NCBI GenBank assembly: GCA_036852015.1
Contig: JAANDG010000173.1
Location: 124,001-188,000, forward strand
From: Pelodera strongyloides
Taxonomy: Eukaryota > Nematoda > Chromadorea > Rhabditida > Rhabditidae
Reading direction: 5' to 3'
DNA: 64,000 nt
Shown: piece by piece, positions 1-20,042 of the stretch
Numbering within the stretch: position 1 is the stretch's first letter
How the letters are laid out: every line of letters begins with the position of its first letter
Notes under the pieces: model-generated
Database searches by the model: none
Seen by the model: the letters and a program-made list of their open reading frames with translations, nothing else
Told to the model about the DNA's origin: nothing
Program-made: the position numbers and the translations under genes

Positions 1-51
1 GCATTACATATTGAAGCAACTGTCAACTTTGTAAGAATTTCTAACGTTTTA

Positions 52-2974
<2,923 letters not shown>

Positions 2975-3578
2975 TTTCACTGAAACAGTTGTATCGATTA
3001 GTAATTAGTGAAAACAAAACAATTACGGCGTACAATACAAAGAAAGGCTAGGAATATCGAATGGTCATAAATACCAAGAGTTCAGGCGCAGCACACATAC
3101 AAATTAAAAAGTAAAAAATTTATAGATATACCCACATAAACACCGGATTTAGCAACATTATTAAAAATAAAAACAAACTTTACAGAGTATGAACATAAGC
3201 ACTTGCAGTTGAAATACGAAGAACTTTCTAAACACTAAAAGGTGAAATTAAAAAATGTTCGAAAACGTTCTTGTGTAAGAAATACAAAGGCGGTGAAGAC
3301 AACAAAAAGTGTGTGTAATTGAGCAAAATCTGTCAACAACAATTAGTATCAAATAATGGGAAACAACAATAAACAGAAACAACTAACAATGGAATGCAAA
3401 ATAATTAGCCCACCAGTCAAACTAGCAATTATCAGAATTTGTTCATTTACAAAGCTCAATTGCAAAAAAAATTGGGACGGAAAGTGAAAAAAAGAGGGGG
3501 AACTATGTTAGCGCTATATCCGATTCAAGTATGGATGAATGGTGTACGTGTACAGTGTACAACTAACAAAAACTTTGC
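2975..3578. other. Gap between mel-46 stop and map-2 start
   Basis: About 600 bases, AT-rich, no coding exon seen. It holds the helicase 3' UTR and the acceptor-like TTTCAG just before map-2. The length is long for a classic nematode operon spacer but does not rule one out. Confidence 0.6.
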
Positions 3579-6500
3579 TTAGAATGGCGGTACACCGCCA
3601 GCACAGCTCTTCAAAAAGGCCTGCATAACAGTGGCAAAGTGAGTATTGTACTCGTAACTTCTCTGGAACATCTGAGTGTCCAAGTCTTCTGTGCATTCCT
3701 CCACGTCTCCCTCAGAACTAATCTCCGAAGTGGCGTCGTCAAACATAACACCCTCCAATCCGTCACTTTCTTCTTCCTAAACGAGAATTCCGGGTCTTGA
3801 AAAATTGATGAAACAAACGGTTGTTTCTTCTGCACCCCCAATTCGATTCTTATCACTATAATGGCCGGGTCGAAGTTTTCAGCAAGTTTCGTGTTTTTTA
3901 ATAATAAATCTTTATTGGCCGATGGATAAGGCAAAGAAAAATGAGGCAAAAACGTGAATTTTGTAAAGACCAAAAGGAACCCTGTTAAAGCGAAATACCG
4001 GCCGGTTTTTGAAACGCATCATGGACGACTGAGTTCTTACGTATTTATGCTGTTGCTCGAATTTAGCTAGACGTTTTATTATAACTCATGCTCATTTGCA
4101 TACGCTGCATAAGAGTACTGACGCCGTATTCACCAACACACAGGGAACCCTCCCTAGGCTCACGAGCGCTCTGAATCTCTCCTTCTCCCGCACTCTTTAG
4201 CTCCCTGGGGAGGCCGGGGAGGGCTCCCTGCGTGTTGGTGAATACGGCCTCTGGTGTACTCGATTCCATGTGCTTTAAAAACCGGCCGGTATTTCGCCTT
4301 AAAGAGGCAAATGTCGGCGATCAGAGATAGTTGGTGATTTTGCCGTGGATCTATTTCATACCACATACCCGGAGACCATAAAATAAATACACAAAAAGCT
4401 TACATCGTGTTCGTCCTCCACTTCAGAAACATCGGGTTGCAGGACCAATTTATTAGCTACAGAACCCTTAGATAGAGGTCCAGGAGACGGTTCTACATAA
4501 TCTAAACATTAAATGTGTATTCTTCTCACGGGATTGCAACACTTTTCTTCTCACAATAGCGAGGCGCGCGCTGCCAACAGTACTATGGTGTGTGTACGAA
4601 AGTTGTCATTATACGGGTTGTATAGTATCGACACTACAGTAACAGAATAGAATCTACCTCTGTCCTCCTTCCAGTCCTTCCTCACTTCAGTCTCCATGTC
4701 CGACCGAACCATATCATCAACCAGACGTTCCATTGAAGAAGTGGCCACAAAACTGGATGTGCGTGAACCACCCTAAAATATATGAGTGAGACAACTTAAA
4801 CTACACTCCAGTTAAACTATTTTATCACCTTCCCATTCCCTACGAGAACAAAAATCGACGTACACATTTGTTGAATTCAAACGAAAGCAACGGCAACGGC
4901 TCTAGAAGTTCTTCACATACAGTGATTAATTTTGATAATCAGTCTCACAGACAACAAAGTATAGTTATGCATAAAAAGACCATATTCATATCCCGCCTTT
5001 ACACGTAAATCACCAACCATTGACGCTTTCTTGTTGTCGCGCATCTGAAGCTTATTCAAAACTTCGCTTGGATCAAACTTTTCAGTAGCTTCACTTCCTC
5101 CGATCTGCATGTCCTGACATCCCGAACACTTTGTCAGTACATGAAAAAATCCGAGATTTTAAAGAGGGGGGAGGGGGTGACAAACAGTAAGACCAAAGAT
5201 ACAAACCTGCTGAGCCTCCAGATGGGATGCATTAGCGGAACATCCAGTTTCAACATTTAATTCTTGTTTCAGCCGGCAAGCATACGCAAAATTTTCGTGG
5301 AAATTGGAAAGAACAGAGTTCCACTTTTTGACCTAAATTATTACGTTTAAGAAAGTAAAAGAAAAATAGGAATACCCCAAACTAAACAATAGTCAATCAC
5401 AAGCTACAAAAAAATAAACCTACATCACTCAAAAACTCTTCACTCGCGAGGCGCTTCTCCACAACTGGCCCAGCACGATACTTTGGAGGTTTGCTAAAAA
5501 AAAATCGAGTTAAAAAATATCAAATTGAAATTACACAATTTTATCTAAATTTTTACTCTCGCTATTTTTAAGCCAAAAAAAAAAACAACGAAATATATGT
5601 GAGAACATAAGCTACATGTGTCATGCATAGAAGACCCGAAACATACAGATACAGGGCGCCAAAGCCCAAAGTACAATGCAAAAAAAGTTTTTTTAAAATA
5701 ACCAACCTGCTCGCTTCTTTTTCTAATCGATCTTTCCACGCAGAATTCACCCGTGTACAGTAGGATTCCCAAGAAACATCGGTCACTTCTCGTCTCGAAG
5801 GAGTTCTTGCAGAGGAAAGCACCTTATCCTGGTGCTCCACAGCCTTTTTCCGTTCCAAGATCACCTAAGACAACATAAATAAACTCACTCAAGCCAAGCT
5901 AGAGCACACTAGTATCCCAAGCAGTTCATCAACATGCCATTTATATAAAAAGTCGGTAAGAGCCATAAACTACACAAAAATAGGATCAGTTTCTTGATGA
6001 GTTATCTCAAATTAGCCGGCTCGACTAAATCTAAATCACAAGAATACAAACACATAGAATAATTAGCCTCACAACTCATCTCACCTTCTGTCTTGCATTC
6101 TTCTCTCTAATTCGTTGCCTTCTGATTTGCTCGGACACAGAACACCGCATCGCTGGGTCCATCACAAATGGGTCTTCGTTGGTATCAAAACGAGATGTGA
6201 CATATTCACGCCACCACTAGAAATGGAAATATATACTGAAGAACGTCAAAATCCGGAACGATAGGAAATGGACAAGTCAAGAAAAAAAGTTCTACCACAA
6301 CCACAACTTCCAAGAAGACTACAACAAGGAAAACTGGAAAACACACCTGCGACGTGTGAAGCTTCGTTATGCCAATCATTTGTTTCCTCGAGTAGCGTTG
6401 CACATTTTCGGAGAGGACTTTCTAAAAAAACGATGGTATAGTAATAGAACACGTCAAAGAAGACGTCAGACTGCCTGCCTACAGGGAATACTAACTTCTT

Positions 6501-9500
6501 TTCCCAAGAAACGCTCTAAACCTCTATAATGCAAAGTTTTTTTCTGGAACACAAAAACGCATGACTAACCTTTTCATGCTTTGGAAGATCATGCGGCGGC
6601 GAATATTCTTTTTCAGAGGAAACACCGCACAAAATACGCTTCTGCTTATCCCCAGTCGAAGTTGAAGGTAACGACAAATCGGATTCCGAACATCTTTCAT
6701 TGAATAGCTTCATATTCACAGCCTCCGAAGGAACGTCATCCACGAATGGTTCTTCGGAAAGGTTGAACCTGCGCAACAAGATTAGTTAATTCGAAATCGG
6801 GATTATCGGAAAGCAAATTAGCATGTTTACATGCTGCTGTAGTGATCCGCGTCAATTATATTCGCGAAAATTGTAATCACAATGGAAAACAATAGGGTAG
6901 CAGTATAGCGCATTAGAAATTATTGCAGACAACTCAGATTCAGATTAGGTAACTTACTTCGTTTCAGCAAATTGTCTCCATTGGTCTGCCGAGAATAAAT
7001 TTCTGATAGAGATCAATTCTCCCCGCAAATAAAACTTTTTCTTATTCTTCAGTCGGCTGGGCACAAACTTCGGTTTAGGGTTCAGCTCAGCATCGTTCTT
7101 TTTACAAAACTGTAAGCATAGAAAATAAATAAATTGCTAGAAACAATGTTCGTTGAATAAAAAAAAAAGCAAAGCTCCCGAGTAAACCGTTCTACACGTT
7201 TACGTTTCCCTACCAAAAATTGATTTAGCAACATAACAGTATACAAAGAACTTAAATAAATAATAGTAAAAACTCCACCTCATAAGGGCCAAGATTCTCC
7301 TTATCTTGCCTGGAAACCCTCAAACTCTTCAAATCTTTGGCAACGTTTTCCAAGTCACGTCCAAAGAACGAGCCCATTAATAGCTGAAAGAAAAGAATAG
7401 TAGTGAGTTTACAATAATAATCACAAGAACACTTGTAGCCATACAGCTATGTACAGGGAAGGGAGCAAATGTAGGTGTTTCACGTCTGCTATTTACACTG
7501 GCACAAGGCACAATCAACACAACCACTGACTGAACTGAACCATCAAACTCTTCGTTTGATAGCACTGAATAAAGAGCAGCCAGCACGCGACACAGCTCTG
7601 TGATATGAGCACTCGTTCGGTTCAGAAAATATCATTATTATCAGTCAACAATTCAAAACAAAAATAAAGAAAAGAGAAAAAATGTTGAAAATAAAAACTG
7701 CACCTCCAAATCATTCAAGTGATCGGATAAGTCCGATGACACCGGCCCGGAATATTCCCGTATGTCGAGCATATGATCGCGTTCGTAGTTCCATCTGCAA
7801 ACACAAGTAAACATAATGATGAAAAAAATAAACCATCACAATCACAAATGCAAATTGGGTCTGGGCATAAAGCGGTCCAAAAAATCACGCATGATCCACA
7901 CTTCCACGATTCGCCTCCGGATTCCGATTCCGGACTTATGTTCTGATTCCGGATTAGAACATGAACTTAGACTTATCAAAACATTTCCAAATTTACATAA
8001 ATGATTTTTGAACTATACGCTATTCAAACCATATTCAGAACACATGCGATTACACAGGGGACTGTACGTCATAACAAAAAACAGTATTTTATGTAAATCA
8101 AAGACAAAACATAACAAACCGTTCTCCATCCGAATTCTTGGGAGGAACGTATAGAGGACCGTCATGAAGTTTGACTTCTGCTTTCTTATCACTTGCATTC
8201 CAATCTTTCTGCTTGCTCCTCTCTTTGGCATTGTCAGAACCGGAGAAAGCCTGAACTTTAGATTTTATATTAGAACTTAGTCAACATGCCACGAAATTAT
8301 CATGGAACACACTAACACACCTCGAATAAAAGCGGTGATATGGTATTTAGTATATCACAGAATGGTGATATTCTTCCTTAAAATGATACAAACTAACAAG
8401 GCCAAGGCAGCAAAATTATGGTAGACGCCTCTGCTTGATAAACTGAAATATATCCCCAAAAGTACCTACTTTAAACAGTTCCATTTCCTCAAAAAACTCC
8501 TGGTTGGTCGGCAAGTCGGAAGGAATCGAATCGATCGAACGAACAGTCTGAGAGGAGACTAGTATTCGTTACTCACAAATATCTTGAAAAACACTCGGCA
8601 AGGAAACCGTTTCCGAGAATAATACGCATGAACGCATGGAAATTGGAAATGTAAAAAAATGCCAAAAAAAACACCTTTGCCCGCACTTGGCCATCTCTCA
8701 CCAAATGACAGAATCTTGCACACATCCGCGGACAGCTCAAAATCGTCAGTGCTGCGCCGTGAGCACCTGCAACGTAAGTAAATAGTAAAATAATGATGTA
8801 GCATAGTAAAAGACTTATGTAGCTAACATAAACTGGGAAACTAGAACCGAATCCTTAGCCTACTCACAACAAAAATCGCAATCGCAAAGATGCAGCAAAC
8901 GATGAAATTTTTCTTGCCTTTTTTTTGAGAATCTTGGCCCTAATGAGGTGGAGTTTTTAGTATTATTTATTTAAGTTCTTTGTATGTTTTTTGCCGCAAT
9001 TCTTGACATCACATTACAAAATCGACAACGATTGCAGGAGTACAATATCAAACAAAAAAAAGGTTTAAAAAGGGAATATTACCATAGCGTGCCGCTCGTC
9101 CAATCCTGTGAAAATAGGTCTCGCAGTTAACAGCTGGTTCCAGATTGATCACGATATCGACATATGACGAATCGATTCCTCGAGCCGTCTGCAAATTATT
9201 AGTGTTTGTTGAGTAAGATAATAGAACAAAAGCAAATGGTAAAATGTAAAATACTAGATACATACAACATCAGTGATAGTCGTCCAGCTTCAGTCCATGA
9301 GTCCAGCCTTGGAGCCTGGACTGAAGCTGGACGATTAGCTCTGGTCCAGCACACAATAGGCAAGAATACACCGGCTCCGGCACCCGGCACCGACCATCGC
9401 CCGTCACAATTCCAACTAAACACTCACCACGTCCGTAGAAACTAAAACTTTGAGATTGTTCTTCTTTAGGCGATCGATGACTGCATTTCGATGAGATTGA

Positions 9501-12012
9501 TCCATTTGCGAAGAGATAACTGCAGCGTCAATATCGCGCGCCATTAGAGCTTCACAGAGCGGACCACAACTGGAAACGATAATATGGAAATGTGCTTACT
9601 TGCTTACTGCACTGGCATATGAGGTTCCTTTTGACTTGTGTTCCTTATAGTGTCATCCTTATGTTTTTATTAGAGGACTAAACAAATTCGTGTCCACAAA
9701 ACACACAAAGTTAACGTTCAATAACCAAGTTACATAACAATGAACAAAGAACCCAAACCTTTCAGCCAAGTTGCAAAAAAGAAGAGCCTGTCGAAATTGA
9801 ATCCTTTTCAGCAAATAAACGACAACATCGGTAGGGTCGTTGTAATCAAGAACGGCGTACTGTTTGATACCGATCTAAATAGGGAAATATAAACATCCCG
9901 ATCCGCGATACGGCCTAAAGACACACTTCGACGGATCGAATATATGGTCTTCTGATGATTCTAAAGTAAGACGCATACAAGAAAAAAAACTCCACCAATT
10001 GCACGTCATCAGAGTTGAGACGAATAAGGGAAGGGGATTTCATGTATTTGGAAAGAGTCATTTCCAATCCTCGGGGATATGTGGCCGAAAAGACAGCGAC
10101 CTGTTTTCCAGAGGGTAGAGACGAGAAGAGGAAACTGAAAAGGTGAGATACAATTTAAGACCTAGTCACTCTAAAAGGCAGTTACTTATAAATGCGTAGA
10201 AAACGACGAGTTGCGCAAGACTTAGTAATTGACTTTCTTTCGGTGAAACATCACGTATATTCTTGTTGAACGACAGAATTGGAAGTTCCAGACATGTATT
10301 TTGGTGTATTCTTGACATGCTAATTCAGATTGTAATTATTGAAAGGCATATCAAATGGGGGTAATCAAAGCTCCCACAAGTTGCTGGATGCACAACGTAC
10401 GATATCCTTGTCCTTTAAAACGCACCAATATTATATCTTATTCAACAAAATCAACTTACTTAATGTCAGTTGCAAAGCTATCCGCCATCAATTGATCGGC
10501 CTCATCTAACACAAACAGGTCAACACTGTTCACATTCAGTTTGCCTTCATTTACCTAAAATAAGTATCTAGAGAAACAGTAACCAAATATCTTTTTTGCC
10601 GTATGAGAAGAAGTAGAAGTAGATAGAAACAGGAAAAGAAAATGTTGTGAAAGGAACAAGACGTAAGAGACATCCCGACATTCATATAGATAAAGGAAGG
10701 CATTGAAACGAAATAGACGAAAAGAAAGGAAAGGAAGAGAAGTTGAGAGGAAGACACCGGCCGACGGCTTGCCAATTGGTTGACAATAAATACCAAAAGC
10801 CACATTATTTATAATTTTTACGATGAATGCTTCTCCTACTGAAGATACTATATAACTATACTTACCAATTGACAGACTCTTCCTGTACTCCCAATAGCGA
10901 TGTGTATACCATTTTTGAGAGTGCTGATATCCAGCGACAACGGAGTTCCACCAGTAAACACACTAAAATAGACTTATATAATATCGACGACGTCACTGCA
11001 CACAAATCACAGAACAATGGTTTGTGTGTGTTTTTTCAGCAGTTTTTTTCGTTTGGCTTTTACAGCAGGGAAGGACAAAAAAAACGAGTATCATACCCAG
11101 TACGCACCCAGGGTGGAGCAATTTTCTTGATCGTCTGCGAAATTTGAATGGCTATCTCTCTGGTTGGCGCAACAATTAAACGCTGGAGTTGCCGAAGCTG
11201 TTGGAGGTTTTCGACAGCCATCACAGAAAATACAAGCGTCTTTCCGGTGCCCGACTTTGCTTGAACCAGCATGTCTAAAAATAAAATATCAAAATACTGA
11301 TCCTCGTAACTCGGAACACTTAGGGCGCGTTTAAGATGGCCGAAAGAAAGAAAAAATAGGTTTTCGGCCGTTCAGGTTGGGGTTGGCCGAAAAGAAAACT
11401 TTTGAAAGACAATGCAAAAACAAGAGACGGAGACAAAACCCGAAAAAAATTACTGTATTTTTTCATTTCCCCTTAGTATTAAAAGTTTTCTTTTCGGCCA
11501 ACCTGAACGGCCGAAAACCTATTTTTTTCTTTCTTTCGGCCATCTTAAACGCGCCCTAAATAAGTGGAACCTTAGAAGTATAATAGCTTTGAACTACACA
11601 CCGAAACCACTGAGTCCAGTTGGAATCGCTTTTTGCTGCACAGGCGACGGAAAGCGAAATCCATTCTGCTTCAAAGCTTTGACAACATGAGCAGAAATCA
11701 TCAAGCGGGCAAAATCGCCATCGGACCGAACGTCAGCAGTTCGCTCCTGGTCCAAATCGACGACCTGAAAAGATACAAGTTCACATTATTGACAAACACT
11801 CCGAAAACGAAGGACCCACTACGGGTGGCACTAGAACAATTCTGTAAAACATTATGTAATAATGTAATAAACAGCAAACAGTCTCAATCCTCTCAGAACA
11901 AATTTATAATACTGCATGCTGGTTTCTAAACTAGAAATTTCATAAAACATGCCTCTGCAAAGGTAATAACGGATCCATTTCCGTCATCTTTGGACCCGGG
12001 AGTGTTTGGCAT
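3579..12012 (-). CDS. mel-46: DEAD-box RNA helicase, Gemin3/DDX20 family
   Basis: ATP-dependent RNA helicase of the SMN complex family, which assembles spliceosomal snRNPs. Twenty-five exons stay in phase and give 1008 residues: 11953-12012, 11602-11764, 11097-11274, 10866-10962, 10460-10554, 9996-10134, 9759-9874, 9428-9569, 9083-9188, 8675-8766, 8470-8547, 8120-8250, 7704-7794, 7279-7383, 6958-7109, 6570-6768, 6347-6421, 6085-6216, 5707-5864, 5424-5493, 5207-5332, 5003-5113, 4658-4772, 4404-4501, 3579-3776. Motifs in order: Q motif ([11 protein letters not shown]), I (AKSGTGKT), Ia (APTREIA), TGGTP, GSTGR, II (DEAD), III (SAT), IV (LLFCN), V (STDV..ARGID), VI (HRIGRAAR; the usual second Gly is Ala). 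The long C-terminal half is charged and has no recognised domain. The Q motif plus [10 protein letters not shown] is closest to DDX20 from memory. Intron 1 has a GC donor. Divergent from rpt-3. Confidence 0.92.
3985..4302. mobile_element. Fold-back element, family A (copy A1), in mel-46 last intron
   Basis: Starts TTAAAGCGAAATACCGGCC and ends with the inverted copy (GGCCGGTATTTCGCCTTAA). The arms continue as GGTTTTTGAAACGCAT and its counterpart. No transposase ORF, so a MITE-like non-autonomous element. TTAA at both ends suggests a TTAA target site. It is split by a second palindrome at 4121-4251. Confidence 0.8.
4121..4251. mobile_element. Fold-back element, family G (copy G1), nested inside A1
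   Basis: Inverted arms GCCGTATTCACCAACAC ... GTGTTGGTGAATACGGC, with inner arms AGGGAACCCTCCC / GGGAGGGCTCCCT. Removing it restores the sequence seen at the same point of family A copy A7 near 44440, so it inserted after A1 did. Confidence 0.75.
9280..9334. repeat. Short near-perfect hairpin in mel-46 intron 8
   Basis: TCGTCCAGCTTCAGTCC followed, after a short loop, by GGACTGAAGCTGGACGA. It sits between the motif V/VI exon and its upstream exon. Could be a small fold-back element or a structured RNA; nothing further is visible. Confidence 0.6.
11321..11558. mobile_element. Fold-back element, family B (copy B1), in mel-46 intron 2
   Basis: Begins TAGGGCGCGTTTAAGATGG and ends with the inverse, CCATCTTAAACGCGCCCTA. 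The arms carry long A/G-rich stretches around CGGCCGTTCAGGTTGG. No coding capacity. Its interior and ends are nearly identical to B2. Confidence 0.85.
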
Positions 12013-12151
12013 AACCACTGCAAATACAAAGTAATAAAGAATTGTGCCACACTTCGAACAATTTCCTAGTCTATAAGACTAGGAGATTGTGTACGACCAC
12101 CAGGTTAATTTTGACAAAGCAAGCCAACGGACCGTCGTCAACAAGCAAACA

Positions 12152-12384
12152 TAGGGCGCGTTTAAGATGGCCGAAAGAAAGAAAAAAATGCGTTTTCGGC
12201 CGTTCAGGTTGGGCGAAAAGAAAACTTTTGAAAGACAATGCAAAAACAAGAGACGCAGACAAAACCCGAAAAAAATTACTGTATTTTTTCATTTTCCCTT
12301 AGTATTAAAAGTTTTCTTTTCGGCCAACCTGAACGGCCGAAAACGCATTTTTTTCTTTCTTTCGGCCATCTTAAACGCGCCCTA
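12152..12384. mobile_element. Fold-back element, family B (copy B2), upstream of mel-46
   Basis: Same termini and interior as B1 with few differences, which suggests recent amplification. It lies about 140 bp upstream of the helicase start codon, inside the shared mel-46/rpt-3 promoter interval. Confidence 0.85.
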
Positions 12385-12608
12385 ATGGGCGAAAGACAAT
12401 GCAAAAACAAGAGACGGAGACAGTTTCCGTTCAGGGCCGAAAAGAAAACTTTTAATACTAAGGGAAAATGAAAAAATACAGTAATTTTTTTCGGGTTTTC
12501 TCTGCGTCTCTTGTTTTTGCATTGTCTTTCAAAAGTTTTCTTTTCGGCCAACCTGAACGGCCGAAAACGCATTTTTTTCTTTCTTTCGGCCATCTTAAAC
12601 GCGCCCTA
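12385..12608. mobile_element. Family B derivative (B3), rearranged, abutting B2
   Basis: The right end is an intact family B terminus (CATCTTAAACGCGCCCTA). The interior is the family B interior in inverted orientation, and the left terminus is missing. Direct abutment to B2 suggests an aberrant transposition or recombination product. Confidence 0.7.
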
Positions 12609-13102
12609 AAATGAGAAGAAACAACAAAAAATGTTGATTCCGGCTGAACGAAATAAAAATAGAAAAGACGAAATAAGCACAGCTTCAGCCCTAGAGTTCA
12701 AATCTAACATCGATCTTTGCCTCAAAAAATATGGATCTCGAACGGAAATAGCATGAGCTATGATTCGCGTAAAATATATGCAAGATTGATCTCAATGTGT
12801 GTCCGATTAAAAGATCAAACGAGCCTTGATCTTACGTAAATCTTTCTGGACGGGATCAACGCAAATTTGATGCTTTTGGTGTTACGGTAGCTAGTACCTG
12901 ATGCTGTAGTGTGGATTGTCTTACGGTAAAACACTACACGAACTGTTTTGATGACATTTGCGCGAAGTGCATGCACACTACTGAAGATTTTCAAAAAATT
13001 GATGCGACAATCAAATAAATTTGTTTTAATATGTCTTTTATCGTCTTTTTTTTTTAGTTTTTGTGTATATTTAAACAAATCACCCCTCTGCTTTTTTTAG
13101 GT

Positions 13103-18942
<5,840 letters not shown>

Positions 18943-20042
18943 GCATTCTTATCTCGAACAATTGATTTTGTTAGCTTTCCTGTCATCTGATTTTACTTTG
19001 TGTGAAAATGAGTTTCCTTGGCTTTGGCCAGTAAATTTTATGTAAAAATGCTCCAATTAAAAGTGTTACTTTGGACCATTTTGTGTGAATCATGGGTTCA
19101 TTCAATCTCGTCTCTATTTCGCTCTTCCTATTCTTTACTCGATTTAAACACTGTAGTTAATTTTCCTTTAATTTATTTATTTGTGATTATGATCTGAAGC
19201 ATGTCTCCACGGTTCGTTTTATATTAATACGGTGCATGTGTGAAGTAAAATGTTTCATTTCGCACTTTTGTTGTTGAGCTAGCTTCGACGATGGTAGTAT
19301 GATGATGTGATTTCTATGTTCGTGCAAACTGGGATTTGTGTGAGAAAAAGTACAGTATGCTCTTTTTGGCAATTTTATAGTTGGACGTCGTACCAAAATT
19401 CGTTATTTTCATCGAAATGTCTGTCATTGGTCTGTGAATTTGGTTTTTTTTAGCTGACGCGGATGTAATTGTTAGCATTTGGGTTTGATAACAATGGTTG
19501 TTTGCTGGCTGTTTTTTTATGACTGCTATCTGAAAATGGCCCTTCTAATGCTACAGTAAACCAAAATAACAGCCGCTGGCGAGGGTTCAATACCAGTTTC
19601 TGAACTTAATTGTTGCAAGCGAGATTGGTGTGAATACCGGGAGGTCTGGCGAGAGTCGGGGGTAATTACAGTACCAGCCGGAACAGTGGGCTATAATAGG
19701 GTGAGGTCCCGCTTTGCGCTCTTGACTTCCGTCCCTTTGAATGAAATCCGGGCTGACCGGTTATGGAATTGAAACTGAGACTGCCTGACTAGCTAGATAC
19801 CCGAATAGCCTCAATTGCTCGAGACTGAACTTACGTACTTTGTGCTTTACTCTAGATGTCTCACTAAGATGCTAAAGCACTCAACCTGTGTGCTATTCTG
19901 GTATCATGACATTTTATTCTTTTATCAGTTTTTGATCACACCTCTTTGTGTACGAATGCAGTTCTGTGTTTGCTACACAAAAATGTTGTTCAGTGTACAT
20001 TTGAGAGAACGTGTCAACAACTTTTTAAAGACTCTCTTTCAG
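18943..20042. other. Intergenic: rpt-3 3' end and UGT upstream region
   Basis: No exon recognised. AATTAAA near 19055 may serve as the rpt-3 polyadenylation signal. The interval ends in CTCTTTCAG immediately before the UGT start codon, a good trans-splice acceptor. Confidence 0.6.

Larger units (their letters stand above)
12013..13102. promoter_or_regulatory. Divergent intergenic interval between mel-46 and rpt-3
   Basis: The only upstream DNA shared by the helicase (minus) and RPT3 (plus), so promoters for both should be here. About 460 bp of it is occupied by B2 and B3. An acceptor-like TTTTTTTAG ends at 13100, just before the rpt-3 ATG, consistent with trans-splicing. No convincing core promoter motif seen. 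Confidence 0.5.

Noticed and set aside
8868..8942. Possible extra mel-46 exon (Lys-rich, after CTCATTAG)
   Set aside because: The flanking exons 9083-9188 and 8675-8766 already join in phase with helicase-like sequence ([11 protein letters not shown]).
11377..12593. Several Lys/Phe-rich ORFs on both strands
   Set aside because: Lie wholly inside the near-identical family B palindromes and mirror each other; not genes.
19560..19600. GGTTCAATACC, tRNA T-loop-like
   Set aside because: No stem on either side and no A box upstream.
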